Assembly (NCBI RefSeq): GCF_007475525.1
Contig: NZ_CP037899.1
Span: 496,001 to 560,000, forward strand
Direction: 5' to 3'
DNA length: 64,000 bases
Source: Methylacidiphilum kamchatkense Kam1
Lineage (GTDB): Bacteria; Verrucomicrobiota; Verrucomicrobiia; Methylacidiphilales; Methylacidiphilaceae
Program-made: the position numbers and the translations under genes
Part shown: positions 54,615-64,000 of the stretch, piece by piece
Layout of the letters: every line of letters starts with the position of its first letter
Position numbering within the stretch: the first letter of the stretch is position 1
The notes under the pieces: generated by a model
Database searches by the model: none
What the model was told of the DNA's origin: nothing
Seen by the model: the letters and a program-made list of their open reading frames with translations, nothing else

Positions 54615-57083
54615 ATGCCTGTAAGAAAAGCTTATCCTTTTGATGTTATTGAGCCAAAATGGCAACACTACTGGTTAGAGAGGGAGCTTTTCCGATCTGC
54701 AGATCCTGGAGAAATGGGTTCAGAGAAACCCAAGTTTTATGTCCTTGATATGTTTCCATATCCTTCTGGTAGCGGTCTTCATGTTGGCCATCTTGAAGGT
54801 TATACTGCCTCAGACATCGTTGCCCGTTATAAAAGAATGAAGGGATTTAATGTGCTGCATCCTATGGGTTGGGATGCTTTTGGATTGCCAGCAGAACAGC
54901 ATGCCATTCTAACCGGGACTCATCCAGCCCTAACAACCAAACAAAATATTGATAATTTTCGTCGACAGATTCAGTCCATGGGATTTTCATACGACTGGAG
55001 AAGGGAAATCAACACAACTGATCCCTCTTATTATAAATGGACGCAGTGGATTTTTAAAAGGCTTTTCGAAAAAGGGTTGGCTTATGTGGCTGAAGCTCCT
55101 GTGTGGTATTGTCCAAAGCTTAAAACAGTTCTTGCTAATGAGGAAATTGTTCATACTCCCGAAGGTCCACGGTCTGAAAGAGGGAATCATCCTGTTATTA
55201 AAAAACCTTTTAGACAATGGTTTTTAAAAATAACAGCCTATGCTGAAAAGCTGCTTGAAGGTTTAGAATTAGTAGAATGGCCGGAATCAATTAAAGAGAT
55301 GCAACGCCATTGGATAGGCAAAAGCGAAGGGGCAGTAGTCAAATTTTCTGTTGAAGGAAAAGATATAGAAATTGAAGTCTTTACCACAAGACCCGATACG
55401 CTTTTTGGGGTAACCTTTTTGGTCTTGGCTCCAGAAAATCCATTAGTCACTAAATTGACAGAGAGCGGGTTCAAAGAGTTGGTGGAACAATACTGTGCCT
55501 CTGCTTCTTTAAAGACTGATTTAGAAAGAACGGAGTTATCTAAAAACAAAACTGGAGTTTGGACTGGGAGCTTTGCTATTCATCCGATTACAAATGAAAA
55601 ATTACCGATTTGGGTTTCTGACTATGTGCTGATGACGTATGGAACAGGCGCTATCATGGCTGTTCCTGCCCATGATCGGAGAGATTATGACTTTGCCAAA
55701 ACTTTTTGTCTGCCAATAAAAAAAGTCGTTACAGCTGAAAGGATTGAGGAGGATACAGAATGTTATACTGGGGAAGGTATAACGGTTCATTCTGGATTTA
55801 TATCCGGGCTTACAACAAAGGAGGCTAAGGAAAAAATCATTCAATGGCTGGAGGAGAAAAAACTTGGGAAAAGAATGGTGCAATATAAACTAAGAGATTG
55901 GCTTTTTTCCCGTCAGAGATATTGGGGAGAACCTTTCCCTATAATATGGAAAGAAAATACACCGATTCCAGTTCCGGATGAAGAGCTACCGGTGTTGTTA
56001 CCGGACCTTGAGGATTTCACTCCTACAGATGAAGGCATAGCACCTTTAGCTCGGAAAAAAGACTGGGTAGAATTGGGGAATGGTCTAAAGAGAGAGGTGA
56101 ACACAATGCCTCAATGGGCAGGTTCGTGTTGGTATTATTTAAGGTATTGCGATCCATCCAATAAAGAAGCACCTTTTGCAGCTGAAAAAGAAAGATACTG
56201 GATGTGCCCTCACGGAGTTGATTTGTATATAGGTGGAGCTGAACATGCTGTTCTTCATCTGCTTTATGCCAGGTTCTGGCATAAGGTTCTTTATGATATC
56301 GGTCTTGTATCGACTCCGGAACCTTTTTATAAATTAGTGAACCAGGGAGTGATATTAGGAGAAGATAATCAAAAAATGTCAAAATCTAGAGGCAACATTG
56401 TTAATCCGGATGCTATTGTTCAAGAATATGGAGCGGATACGTTGCGTCTTTTCGAAATGTTTCTTGGCCCTTTACAACAAAGCAAGCCTTGGTCTTCTAA
56501 GGGATTGGAAGGGCCTCATCGCTTTCTGGCTAGAGTATGGAGACTGTTTATGGATGAAGATGGAGAAGGGTTGTGGATTCTAAGAAAAGATATTCTTGAT
56601 GAAGAGGCTCCCTCTCATATTCAAAGATTACGGCATCAGACAATTGCAGGAGTTACGGAAGACATTGAAAATTTTCAATTTCATACGGCTATTGCCAAGC
56701 TGATGACTTTTGTCAATGAGCTAACAAAAGAAAAAAAACGATGGAAAAAAGTACTCGAAGATCTTCTTTTGCTTCTGTCTCCTTTTGCTCCACATATTTG
56801 CGAAGAATTATGGCAAAAAATGGGACATAAGGATTCATTAGCCTACGAACCTTGGCCAAAATATGATCCAAAGTATTTAATCGATGAAGACATTGAACTT
56901 ATCGTGCAAATCGACGGAAAAGTGCGTGGCCGGATTATGGTCAAAAAAGGGATCGAAAAAGAAGAAGCTATAAGAAAAGCAAAGGAAACTGAGGCAATTG
57001 GGAAATGGCTTGAAAAGGCTACTATTTCAAAAGTTATTTATGTGCCAGAAAAGCTTCTTAATTTTGTCCTAGTAAAAAATTAA
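54615..57083 (+). CDS. leuS: Leucyl-tRNA synthetase
   Basis: 822 residues, typical bacterial length. The class I HIGH-type motif is HVGH at residues 56-59 within [15 protein letters not shown], and KMSKS lies at 587-591. The CP1 editing domain has [18 protein letters not shown] and the tRNA-discharge region [16 protein letters not shown]. The C-terminal anticodon-binding and LeuS tail ([12 protein letters not shown]) are complete. Charges tRNA-Leu in the cytoplasm. Confidence 0.97.
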   Translation: MPVRKAYPFDVIEPKWQHYWLERELFRSADPGEMGSEKPKFYVLDMFPYPSGSGLHVGHLEGYTASDIVARYKRMKGFNVLHPMGWDAFGLPAEQHAILTGTHPALTTKQNIDNFRRQIQSMGFSYDWRREINTTDPSYYKWTQWIFKRLFEKGLAYVAEAPVWYCPKLKTVLANEEIVHTPEGPRSERGNHPVIKKPFRQWFLKITAYAEKLLEGLELVEWPESIKEMQRHWIGKSEGAVVKFSVEGKDIEIEVFTTRPDTLFGVTFLVLAPENPLVTKLTESGFKELVEQYCASASLKTDLERTELSKNKTGVWTGSFAIHPITNEKLPIWVSDYVLMTYGTGAIMAVPAHDRRDYDFAKTFCLPIKKVVTAERIEEDTECYTGEGITVHSGFISGLTTKEAKEKIIQWLEEKKLGKRMVQYKLRDWLFSRQRYWGEPFPIIWKENTPIPVPDEELPVLLPDLEDFTPTDEGIAPLARKKDWVELGNGLKREVNTMPQWAGSCWYYLRYCDPSNKEAPFAAEKERYWMCPHGVDLYIGGAEHAVLHLLYARFWHKVLYDIGLVSTPEPFYKLVNQGVILGEDNQKMSKSRGNIVNPDAIVQEYGADTLRLFEMFLGPLQQSKPWSSKGLEGPHRFLARVWRLFMDEDGEGLWILRKDILDEEAPSHIQRLRHQTIAGVTEDIENFQFHTAIAKLMTFVNELTKEKKRWKKVLEDLLLLLSPFAPHICEELWQKMGHKDSLAYEPWPKYDPKYLIDEDIELIVQIDGKVRGRIMVKKGIEKEEAIRKAKETEAIGKWLEKATISKVIYVPEKLLNFVLVKN

Positions 57084-57111
57084 ATAGCCAATAAGCGTCT
57101 ATTGAATTAGC

Positions 57112-58455
57112 TTAGATGGCTTCCGATGTCGATGTAAAATAGAAGTCCTTTATTAAAAGCGGAGGAATTAACGCTGGGACATCGTCAATTTCAGATCCTA
57201 TACAATTAACCGCTCTGCCGATCTGTTGAACGCTTTGAAGCATAGTCAAGGGGCTTTGGTTAAATCTAAAATTATTAACCGCTTTAGAGATTTTTCCTTT
57301 TTCAATTAAAAATGTGCCATCTCGCGTAAGCCCTGTAAAGATAAGGGATTGAGGATCGACCTCTCTAATATACCACAGTCTTGTAACTAGAATGGCTTTG
57401 TCTATCTCTTGGATCATCTTATCAAGAGTGATATCCGATCCTGACATCAAAATATTTGATGGCTCAGGGATAGGCTCTTTGTGATTTTTTTTTGCCCAAT
57501 ATCTCGAATAAATAAGGTTCGAGAGGATCCCATTTTGAATCCATGGAGTGTTTCGACAAGGTACTCCGTCATTGGAAAAGACTTGTCCTGGAGCCCGCCT
57601 GTTAGAAGGATCAGAGTAGATTGTTATATTGGATGGAAACATATGCTCTCCAATTCTATTCCCCCCACCTGGCTTCGAAAAAGCACTTCTTCCTTCATCA
57701 GCTGCCCGTCCATCCATAGAAAATAACATAAGACCAATAAGATCGACAGCGGCCGTAGGTTCAAGAAGAACTGGATAATGGCCAGGAGCCATAGAAAGTC
57801 TCTCTTTGCTTAAAATTGCCTTCTGAATAGCAGTTTCAATTAGTTTTTCTGGATCGATTTCCTCAATATTAAAAACGAACGCTCCTGACCAGCCCGAACC
57901 AAGACCATCATTTGTTCTTGCCGTGGCTGTCAATTGTAAATTGGCAAATTTTTGATATCCAAAAAGCCCATTGCTATTGGCAATGCAGATAAAGTATTTC
58001 TGGAATTTTATAAAACTGCTTAGTTCAATTTGCTCGCTTTTATTTTGAGTTACTACATCCAGTATTCTGGCAGCCATTTCAACAATGTTTTCTATGGATA
58101 GGTTCCCCATGCTTTCAGAATAGGAGAAACTGCTGGTATAGTGTTGTGGACCAAGAGGCGGTAAAAACTCTGGATCGGGAGGAGAAATCTGTGCAAGCTT
58201 TTCACAGCGTCTTAACCCCCGTTCAATGACAGCCATTTCAAGCTGATCGATTGTGTAACTGGCTGTTCTGTTCTCAAAGGTAGAGTTTAAGGTAATTTTA
58301 AGAGAATTTTCAATGCCGTTAGTATTTAAAGCATTCTTCCCTAAGCGGATGTTTACAACTTGGCCGCCTTTTATCTCTACTGATAAGCTGTTGGCTTTGG
58401 ATAAAGAAAGGATAGATTTTTGAAAATTTCTTGCTTCAGATTCGGAAAGTATCAT
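57112..58455 (-). CDS. TldE/PmbA-family protein
   Basis: 447 residues. TldE/PmbA fold without the zinc-binding HExxxH. Recognisable segments are LLEPTAAVDLIGLML in the core and FTGLTRDGTFLIEKGKIS near the C-terminus. In E. coli TldD and TldE form a heterodimeric metalloprotease in which TldE lacks the metal site; this pair matches. It starts inside the end of the TldD gene (ATGA overlap at 58452-58455). No signal peptide of its own is seen. Confidence 0.87.
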   Translation of the reverse strand: MILSESEARNFQKSILSLSKANSLSVEIKGGQVVNIRLGKNALNTNGIENSLKITLNSTFENRTASYTIDQLEMAVIERGLRRCEKLAQISPPDPEFLPPLGPQHYTSSFSYSESMGNLSIENIVEMAARILDVVTQNKSEQIELSSFIKFQKYFICIANSNGLFGYQKFANLQLTATARTNDGLGSGWSGAFVFNIEEIDPEKLIETAIQKAILSKERLSMAPGHYPVLLEPTAAVDLIGLMLFSMDGRAADEGRSAFSKPGGGNRIGEHMFPSNITIYSDPSNRRAPGQVFSNDGVPCRNTPWIQNGILSNLIYSRYWAKKNHKEPIPEPSNILMSGSDITLDKMIQEIDKAILVTRLWYIREVDPQSLIFTGLTRDGTFLIEKGKISKAVNNFRFNQSPLTMLQSVQQIGRAVNCIGSEIDDVPALIPPLLIKDFYFTSTSEAI

Positions 58456-60044
58456 GTATGTAAACGGCTATTTAGTATTGTGATATTTCTAAATCTAGCA
58501 GGAACAGCTCCATGAGAAACTGGTGCAGATTGAGAAGGCTCTCCTTTCCCACAAAAAAGAGTCCCGCACAGTTTATATTCATCTTTGCCACAAATTCCAT
58601 CACAGGATTTCCAAAAAGACTGGGTGTTTCCTTGGTAGATAACGTCTCGAAGCATTTGTCGGATCTCTCCATTTTTAATCTCATAAAAGAGTTGCCCACC
58701 AAATTGGAAATTATATCTTTGTTGATCGATGCTCCAACTTCCATCCCCCATTATATATATCCCATCTTCCACTCCTGAAATGAGATCCTTAAGTTGCTCC
58801 TTTTTTTCACTGGGGACAAGGGAAATATTGGGCATCCGCTGGATGGGAAAAAAATTATAGCTTTGGGCGTAACTGCAGCCGTTGGATTTTTCTTTGCCGA
58901 TCCAATGTGCTTGTCCAATAGCCATTTGAAAGTTTTTAAGAATACCATTTTCTATGATAAGGAAATTTGACCAGCTAGAAGGAATCCCGTCGTCATCATA
59001 TCCAACGGAAGCCAGTCCACCTGGCTGATTGCGATCGGCTCTAATGGTAACAATGGGGCTGGCAAAATCAAAATTGCCCAATTGGTCAACTTTTAGAAAA
59101 GAAGTCCCAGCATAGTTGGATTCAAGTCCCATAACCCTATCTAATTCGGTAGAATGACCTATGGTTTCGTGGATGGTTAACCAAAGATTGGTGGGATGGA
59201 GGACAAGGTCTTTTATTCCAGGTACAACAGGTTTTGCATGCAATTTTTCTTTGGCCTGATGGGTTGCTTCGACTACTTCACTCTCAAGGGCTTTTTTCTC
59301 AATAATTTCTAGGCCTCCAGATTTCGGAGGCTCAAAACTTGATCTGCTTTCAAATTTCCCTTCCTTTTTATCAACAACAGTAACGATAAACTTTGGATAT
59401 GTTCTAAGGAATGTTTGTTCAATCCAGGAACCAACAGAGGAGGCATATATTCTAAGTTCTTTGTGAAATAAGAAGAAGGATCGACAAAAATCAGCCCCAG
59501 CTTTGATTGCCTTGTCATTGAGGTCGAGTAAAAACGATGTTTTTTCTTCTAGAGGCACCTCAAAAGGATCCATTAAAACATCTTGATGCCATTGTCCTTG
59601 GATTTGTGGCAATTTTTCTAATTCAACACGTCTTGAATTCAATTTGAGGCTTTGTTTTGCTAATTCAACGGCTTCCTTTGTTTTATCCGCAGCTTCGTTA
59701 GGATCAAGCAGATTCGAAGAAGCAAAACCCCATGTTCCTTCAAAAAGGACTCTAATACCCATTCCAGATTCAAAACTGCCTCCCAGTTCTTCGATTCTAT
59801 TTTCTCTTGAAATAATTCTTTCTTTAAGGATCCAACAGATGCGTATATCAGAAAATTGACAACCATAGAGTCTAGCTGTATGGAGGGCTGATTCAGCAAC
59901 AACTGTAGCTATTCTCCGGCTCTGGTCGTAACTCCAAAAAGCATCTGGAAGAGTGCCAGAAAAAACAGTGGGCATTTTTAAGGAAAGCAAGCTTCCTGCC
60001 AATCCTTTGATAAAGTTTCTTCTATCGCAGTTCAATGTAATCAC
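58452..60044 (-). CDS. TldD-like zinc metalloprotease with twin-arginine leader
   Basis: 530 residues. The zinc motif H-E-x3-H is HETIGH at residues 292-297 in LWLTIHETIGHSTELDRVMG, the TldD signature. The N-terminus MITLNCDRRNFIKGLAGSLL carries adjacent Arg8-Arg9, then a moderately hydrophobic stretch and FSG, like a Tat signal peptide. E. coli TldD is cytoplasmic, so a Tat leader is notable. It is translationally coupled to the TldE gene. Proteolysis of small or unfolded peptides is the likely role. Confidence 0.87.
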   Translation of the reverse strand: MITLNCDRRNFIKGLAGSLLSLKMPTVFSGTLPDAFWSYDQSRRIATVVAESALHTARLYGCQFSDIRICWILKERIISRENRIEELGGSFESGMGIRVLFEGTWGFASSNLLDPNEAADKTKEAVELAKQSLKLNSRRVELEKLPQIQGQWHQDVLMDPFEVPLEEKTSFLLDLNDKAIKAGADFCRSFFLFHKELRIYASSVGSWIEQTFLRTYPKFIVTVVDKKEGKFESRSSFEPPKSGGLEIIEKKALESEVVEATHQAKEKLHAKPVVPGIKDLVLHPTNLWLTIHETIGHSTELDRVMGLESNYAGTSFLKVDQLGNFDFASPIVTIRADRNQPGGLASVGYDDDGIPSSWSNFLIIENGILKNFQMAIGQAHWIGKEKSNGCSYAQSYNFFPIQRMPNISLVPSEKKEQLKDLISGVEDGIYIMGDGSWSIDQQRYNFQFGGQLFYEIKNGEIRQMLRDVIYQGNTQSFWKSCDGICGKDEYKLCGTLFCGKGEPSQSAPVSHGAVPARFRNITILNSRLHT

Positions 60045-60149
60045 CTCTTATATAGGAGTAATAGGCAGGCTATTCAACTTAAAAAAGAAATTAGCAAAGA
60101 GAAGATGTTCTTGACTTATAGTTTTTTGAAAGATTAGAATAATTCTTTT

Positions 60150-61397
60150 ATGCATGATGCTGTGACCGAATGGATCTCCAACAATCGTGAAAAATTATTC
60201 CAATTTGTACAACACCTTATTCAAATCCCAACAATTAATCCACCTGGTAAGCAATATGCAGAAATGGTTGAGTACTTGGAGAGGAAACTGCAGCAGATTG
60301 GATTAGAGACAGAGATTGTAAGAGTACCTGATGCAATGGTAGAAAAGCAATTGGGAGAAGCCTTTCTTTCTTTTCCACGCTATAATCTTATAGCCCGATG
60401 GAATGCTAAGGCGCCCAAAACGGTCCTTTTTAATTCCCATTACGATGTTGTACCTGTTTCGGGAAAGTGGAAGCATGATCCTTTTCGGGGAGAAATAGAC
60501 GATAAGTGGATTTATGGAAGAGGTTCTGCAGATATGAAAGGATCTCTTGCCGCAAGCATTTTTGCTGTGGAGGCATTAAAAACCTTAAAAATTGATCCGC
60601 TATATAATGTTCATTTTGCTCTTGTCGCTGATGAAGAAATTGGAGGAGAATTGGGTTCTGGGTTTGTGGTGAAAAATAAATTGGTTGAACCAGATTTTGT
60701 GGTCGTTTGTGAAGGAGGATCCGCAAAGAAAATAGGGATAGGACATAATGGAATTCTTCAACTGAATATAAGGGTCTTAGGGACTTCAACGCACACGGCG
60801 TATCAGCAAAAGGCAGTTAATTCGTTTTTAGAAACGGTCCATTTGGTTGAATTTTTGGAAGGATTTTTTAAGAAAATTTTGGCAGATCCAAAAAGGGGCT
60901 ATGTGGCTCCTTCGAAAGAAAAACTAAAGCCTATTGTTAATATAGGAGGGGTGGTTAGTTCTGGTCCTGGCTCAAAAGTTAACATTGTCTCTTCAGAGAC
61001 AACTTTCACAATTGACCGTAGATTGACTCCATCGGAAAAGATGGATCGAGTCGAGAGCGAGATTAGGGAAGCTATAGAAAAATGGGCAAAGAAAAGAGGA
61101 ACGAAGGTAAAAATCGAAATTATCCACAAAACCGAACCTTGCGCTCTTGGGTATAATTCAAGCTTTACGAAATCATTTAAATCGGCTGTTGAAAAAATAA
61201 AAGGAGGCAAAGCAACTTTTACTGTCAACAGAGGAGCAACTGATATGCATTTTTTTGTAAAGGCCAACAATTGCGAAGCAATTGGATACGGAGTCGATGG
61301 TAAAGATATCCATGCGATAGATGAGAAAACTTCTCTTGAGGATCTTGTTGAAACGACGCAAGTTTATGCGACCTTCCTTTCTTCTCCATTATCTTGA
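60150..61397 (+). CDS. M20 family zinc peptidase/deacylase (ArgE/DapE-like)
   Basis: 415 residues. The first metal ligand is in FNSHYDVVPVSGKW (HxD), the bridging Asp in YGRGSADMKGSLAA, the catalytic and ligand Glu pair in ALVADEEIGGELGSG, and a dimerisation lid domain follows (~residues 190-305). The C-terminal His is in KDIHAIDEKTSLEDL. It removes acyl groups from amino acids or cleaves dipeptides. The exact pathway (arginine, lysine or peptide turnover) is not evident from context. It is divergent from the TldD gene. Confidence 0.87.
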   Translation: MHDAVTEWISNNREKLFQFVQHLIQIPTINPPGKQYAEMVEYLERKLQQIGLETEIVRVPDAMVEKQLGEAFLSFPRYNLIARWNAKAPKTVLFNSHYDVVPVSGKWKHDPFRGEIDDKWIYGRGSADMKGSLAASIFAVEALKTLKIDPLYNVHFALVADEEIGGELGSGFVVKNKLVEPDFVVVCEGGSAKKIGIGHNGILQLNIRVLGTSTHTAYQQKAVNSFLETVHLVEFLEGFFKKILADPKRGYVAPSKEKLKPIVNIGGVVSSGPGSKVNIVSSETTFTIDRRLTPSEKMDRVESEIREAIEKWAKKRGTKVKIEIIHKTEPCALGYNSSFTKSFKSAVEKIKGGKATFTVNRGATDMHFFVKANNCEAIGYGVDGKDIHAIDEKTSLEDLVETTQVYATFLSSPLS

Positions 61398-61474
61398 GCC
61401 AGTTTTTGGTTATTAAAGAAAAGAAACAGGGGCTTTTATTACTTTCTCTTATGGCGTTAATGACTTAAGGTTAT

Positions 61475-61548
61475 TGCACCCGTCGGGACTTGAACCCAAA
61501 GCCTTCGGCTCCGGAGGCCGACGCTCTATCCAGTTGAGCTACGGGTGC
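61475..61548 (-). tRNA. tRNA-Arg (CCG anticodon)
   Basis: On the minus strand the acceptor stem GCACCCG pairs with CGGGTGC, with discriminator A73. The D-arm starts GCTCAACTGG. The anticodon stem TCGGC/GCCGA encloses loop CTCCGGA with anticodon CCG, decoding CGG. The T-arm has GTTCAAGTC. CCA is not encoded. Confidence 0.95.
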
Positions 61549-61607
61549 CGTTGATTTCTTGAAAGGAGCAGCCGCTAGGGAAAATCTTTGAGAAAAAAGA
61601 GCCTGGC

Positions 61608-62156
61608 TCAGTTATTAGGATGCTCCATAGGAGACTCAGCTTCTGAATTTTTTTCTCTTAAACGGTTTTTTCTTGCTAGATAATCTTCTACAAGCATGAT
61701 TTGATCTTTTCCGGTTCTTTTAATCATTTTCAGAAGCTGATCCATGACCGTAACTTCTTCGAGTTGTTCTTTAACGAACCATTGAAGAAAATTATCTGAC
61801 GTAAAGTCTCTTTCCTCTTTGGCTAATCGAACTAGATCATGAATTTCTTTCGTAACGGCTATTTCTCTCTCTAGGGATAAGCTGATAGCAGATTCTGGAT
61901 CTTTAAAAGAAGAATCTACTGCTCCTATTGCTGGAATGCTGACAGGAATATCATTATCAATTAAAAATTTTATAAATTTTAGAGCATGTTGACGTTCCTC
62001 ATCGGCTTGTTTGAAAAAAAAAGCTGAAAGTTCTGGAAGAGCTTCTATTTCGAAATAAGAACCGATAGCAAGATACAGAACGAAAGCCTGAAATTCACTG
62101 CCGATTTGTTGATATAAAGAAGGAACTATCTTTTGGCTTATAAGCATACCTATCAT
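61608..62156 (-). CDS. ftnA: Ferritin
   Basis: 182 residues. A four-helix bundle with ferroxidase ligands: the first helix Glu in YQQIGSEFQAFVLYLAI, the E-x-x-H pair in FFKQADEERQHALKFIKFL, and the third-helix Glu-Gln region KEQLEEVTVMDQLLKMI. Heme-binding Met of bacterioferritin is not evident, so it is non-heme ferritin. It stores iron as ferric oxide in the cytoplasm and limits Fenton chemistry. The polar Glu/Pro tail is unusual but short. Confidence 0.92.
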   Translation of the reverse strand: MIGMLISQKIVPSLYQQIGSEFQAFVLYLAIGSYFEIEALPELSAFFFKQADEERQHALKFIKFLIDNDIPVSIPAIGAVDSSFKDPESAISLSLEREIAVTKEIHDLVRLAKEERDFTSDNFLQWFVKEQLEEVTVMDQLLKMIKRTGKDQIMLVEDYLARKNRLREKNSEAESPMEHPNN

Positions 62157-62225
62157 CTAAATATAATTGATAGAAAAGGAAAGAAAAAAAAAAAACTTCC
62201 CAAAACTTTTACTCATTGAATGGGA

Positions 62226-62990
62226 TTAGTTGATTTTTTTTAAAAATTCTTCTGTGAATTTCCTATAGCTAATGCAGCCTATGCTATTGGGATCGTAAAG
62301 AGTAATGGGCTTTCCATAGCTTGGAGCTTCCGCTAGTCGGACTGTTCTGGGAATAATTGTATCAAATACAAGCTTGGGAATATGTTTGCGGACATCTTCA
62401 ACAACTTGTTGACTTAAGTTTGTTCTGCTATCATACATGGTCATCAGTATTCCTAAAATATTGGGGGCTGCTGAAACCAGTTTTTTAAGGTTATCAAGCA
62501 ATTGAAACATTTTTGCCAATCCTTCTAAAGCGTAGTATTCGCATTGAATAGGGATGATTAGCCAATCAGCAGCTACCATCGAGTTGACCATAAGTAATCC
62601 TAAGGCAGGGGGACAATCAAGAATGACATACTGATAGGTTGTTCCAATAAGGGATTCTCTAAAGATTTTTCTAAAAACAGAAAAAGATTCGATTGGGTCA
62701 TGTTGTTGATTTTCCCAGTTGGCTAATTCTAAATTTGCTGGGATAAGGTCCAAATTCATGTAAGGAGTAGAAATAATCTGGTCTTTTAAAAGTTGTTCGC
62801 CAATTAAAACAGGAAATAAGCTTTTTCCAGAATCAAGGGAAAACCCTACTCCACTCGTAGCATTGGATTGGGGGTCTACATCGACTAGCAGCGTCGAGTA
62901 TCCCTTTTCGGCTAAACAAGCTGAAAGGTTGATAGCTGTTGTAGTTTTCCCTACTCCTCCTTTTTGGTTTGCAATCGAAATAAATTTCAT
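62226..62990 (-). CDS. parA: Chromosome-partitioning type ParA/Soj ATPase
   Basis: 254 residues. Deviant Walker A KGGVGKTT at residues 10-17, within ISIANQKGGVGKTTTAINL. Walker A' is TLLVDVDPQSNATSG, and Walker B is YVILDCPPALGLLMVNSM. This is the classical Soj type that moves origin-proximal parS/ParB complexes. The ATG at 62990 gives the family start; an in-frame start at 63005 adds five residues. parB does not follow: the next gene is ferritin. Confidence 0.92.
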   Translation of the reverse strand: MKFISIANQKGGVGKTTTAINLSACLAEKGYSTLLVDVDPQSNATSGVGFSLDSGKSLFPVLIGEQLLKDQIISTPYMNLDLIPANLELANWENQQHDPIESFSVFRKIFRESLIGTTYQYVILDCPPALGLLMVNSMVAADWLIIPIQCEYYALEGLAKMFQLLDNLKKLVSAAPNILGILMTMYDSRTNLSQQVVEDVRKHIPKLVFDTIIPRTVRLAEAPSYGKPITLYDPNSIGCISYRKFTEEFLKKIN

Positions 62991-63168
62991 TGTCCATTTG
63001 TTCAATTATTATTAATAAAAGAAACTAAGCTAACATTCTTGTTGAATTTGAGCTAAAATAAAATTGAATTTTAGCTAATTTCCTTTGTCTTTTCTTTATC
63101 TGCTTTATGTAGGAAAATGGATTAACTTGACATTTTTTATAATGTTTTAATATTAAAATTTCTTTTTC

Positions 63169-64000
63169 ATGATCAAGGTTGAAAATCTGGTAAAAACGTA
63201 TTCGGGTTATACGGCACTTCAGGGAATTAGTTTTGAAGTAAAAAAGGGAGAAATTGTCGGATTCCTTGGTCCTAATGGGGCAGGGAAGACGACGACCATG
63301 CGTATTTTATCTTGTTACCTCCCTCCAACAAGTGGAAAAGTAGAAGTAGCCGGCTTTGATGTTCTTCAGAAGCCTTTGGAGGTTAAGAAAAGAGTAGGGT
63401 ACATGCCAGAAAATGTTCCCCTATATACGGATTTAAGAGTAAATGAGTATCTAAGGTATAGAGCTAAACTCAAGGGGATTAGGGGCTCAATGCTCAATGA
63501 AAGGGTACAATCTGTTTTAAAACTTTGCCATATTGAAGATGTCGCTTCAAGCATGATTGGAAATTTATCCAAAGGGTATCGACAAAGAGTAGGCCTTGCA
63601 GATGCCTTGGTGCATGATCCAGAATTGTTGATTTTAGATGAGCCAACTATTGGCTTGGATCCCAATCAGATTAGATCTGTCAGGGAATTAATTCGGAGTT
63701 TGGGCCAACATCATACCATCATCTTATCCTCTCATATTTTGAGCGAAGTCGAGGCCGTATGTAGCAGAGTTTTAATTATAAATAAGGGTAAAATAGAAGC
63801 TGCGGATACTCCTGAGAATCTCTCAAAACTTGTTAGAGGTGGAAGCATTGGAGCGATTCGACTTGAAATCCTTTGTAAGCCTTCTGTGGGGAAGGAAGCA
63901 TTCGAACGGTTGGAGGAGGTTGAGGAAGTAGAAATTGTTGAAGAATATCCAGGAGGATGGGTGATTCTACAGATATGGCCTAAACCTGGAAATGATATCA
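63169..64000 (+). CDS. ABC transporter ATP-binding protein, 3' end outside the window
   Basis: 277 codons are visible and the frame is still open. Walker A is GPNGAGKTTT (~residues 37-46), the Q-loop follows in YMPENVP, the signature is NLSKGYRQRVGLADAL, and Walker B is LLILDEPTIGLDPNQ with the His switch ILSSHILSEVE. The C-terminal extension is typical of ABC-2 exporters of the GldA/NatA type. The membrane partner genes probably follow beyond the window. Confidence 0.9.
   Translation, partial: MIKVENLVKTYSGYTALQGISFEVKKGEIVGFLGPNGAGKTTTMRILSCYLPPTSGKVEVAGFDVLQKPLEVKKRVGYMPENVPLYTDLRVNEYLRYRAKLKGIRGSMLNERVQSVLKLCHIEDVASSMIGNLSKGYRQRVGLADALVHDPELLILDEPTIGLDPNQIRSVRELIRSLGQHHTIILSSHILSEVEAVCSRVLIINKGKIEAADTPENLSKLVRGGSIGAIRLEILCKPSVGKEAFERLEEVEEVEIVEEYPGGWVILQIWPKPGNDI

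Noticed and set aside
1-64000. CRISPR array, rRNA operon, intact insertion sequence or T-box/riboswitch leader
   Set aside because: I looked for spaced direct repeats, rRNA stretches, transposase motifs with terminal repeats and known aptamer cores, especially upstream of trpE, leuS and the permeases, and found none I could support by eye.

Overview
The window is one stretch of a bacterial chromosome, roughly 40% G+C by eye, with two tRNA genes and no rRNA, CRISPR array, intact insertion sequence or prophage. The gene set suggests a Gram-negative hopanoid producer: squalene-hopene cyclase, an ExbB-ExbD-TonB system, an RND pump, an Slp lipoprotein and a C-terminal fragment of an outer-membrane beta-barrel. 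The mix of protein families and the base composition suggest a Methylacidiphilum-like Verrucomicrobiota. That placement is inferred from overall likeness; no phylogenetic marker in the window was tested.

Layout. 0-8 kb: beta-barrel tail, azoreductase-like gene, lipase maturation factor homologue, PrxQ/Bcp peroxiredoxin, GlcD-like oxidase, a SLOG/molybdenum-carrier domain fused to FolB, thioesterase and quinone oxidoreductase. 8-18 kb: tRNA-His, Nnr metabolite repair enzyme, CysJ-like reductase, ManA, DUF72 protein, phosphoribosyltransferase, uvrB, pyrH-frr and a PfpI-family protein. 18-28 kb: FAD oxidoreductase, beta-helix protein, mannose-1-phosphate guanylyltransferase, an SDR without its catalytic lysine, small membrane proteins and an APC permease. 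28-31 kb: an accessory-looking patch with an ECF sigma factor, a possible 53-residue ORF, about 500 bp of non-coding DNA and a lone ParA-like ATPase. 31-46 kb: Rieske oxygenase, RND permease and adaptor, Slp lipoprotein, MscS channel, a methyltransferase/glycosyltransferase operon, a HAD phosphatase, a long AT-rich gap and exbB-exbD-tonB. 46-64 kb: trpE-trpG, glutamate dehydrogenase, a dienelactone-hydrolase-like protein whose nucleophile position is Asp, shc-hpnG, an A-type Fe-S carrier, leuS, a TldD/TldE pair whose TldD has a Tat-like leader, an M20 peptidase, tRNA-Arg, ferritin, ParA and the start of an ABC ATPase.

Functional links. ManA and the guanylyltransferase, about 11 kb apart, supply GDP-mannose that the 40-43 kb glycan operon could use. 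shc and hpnG form a translationally coupled hopanoid unit. trpE and trpG make anthranilate synthase. pyrH-frr is a conserved housekeeping pair.

The most pervasive oddity is technical or evolutionary. Nine genes are broken, or lose their natural N-terminus, at twelve homopolymer runs, and each is repaired by adding exactly one base. The restored residues match family motifs. Systematic homopolymer undercalling in the assembly is the simplest explanation, so these genes should not be read as true pseudogenes without checking. I found no convincing wholly new multi-gene system. The best candidates for new biology are the SLOG-FolB fusion, the two enzymes with substituted catalytic residues, the exported TldD with an apparently leaderless partner, and the sigma-factor/ParA-like patch at 27.7-30.4 kb.
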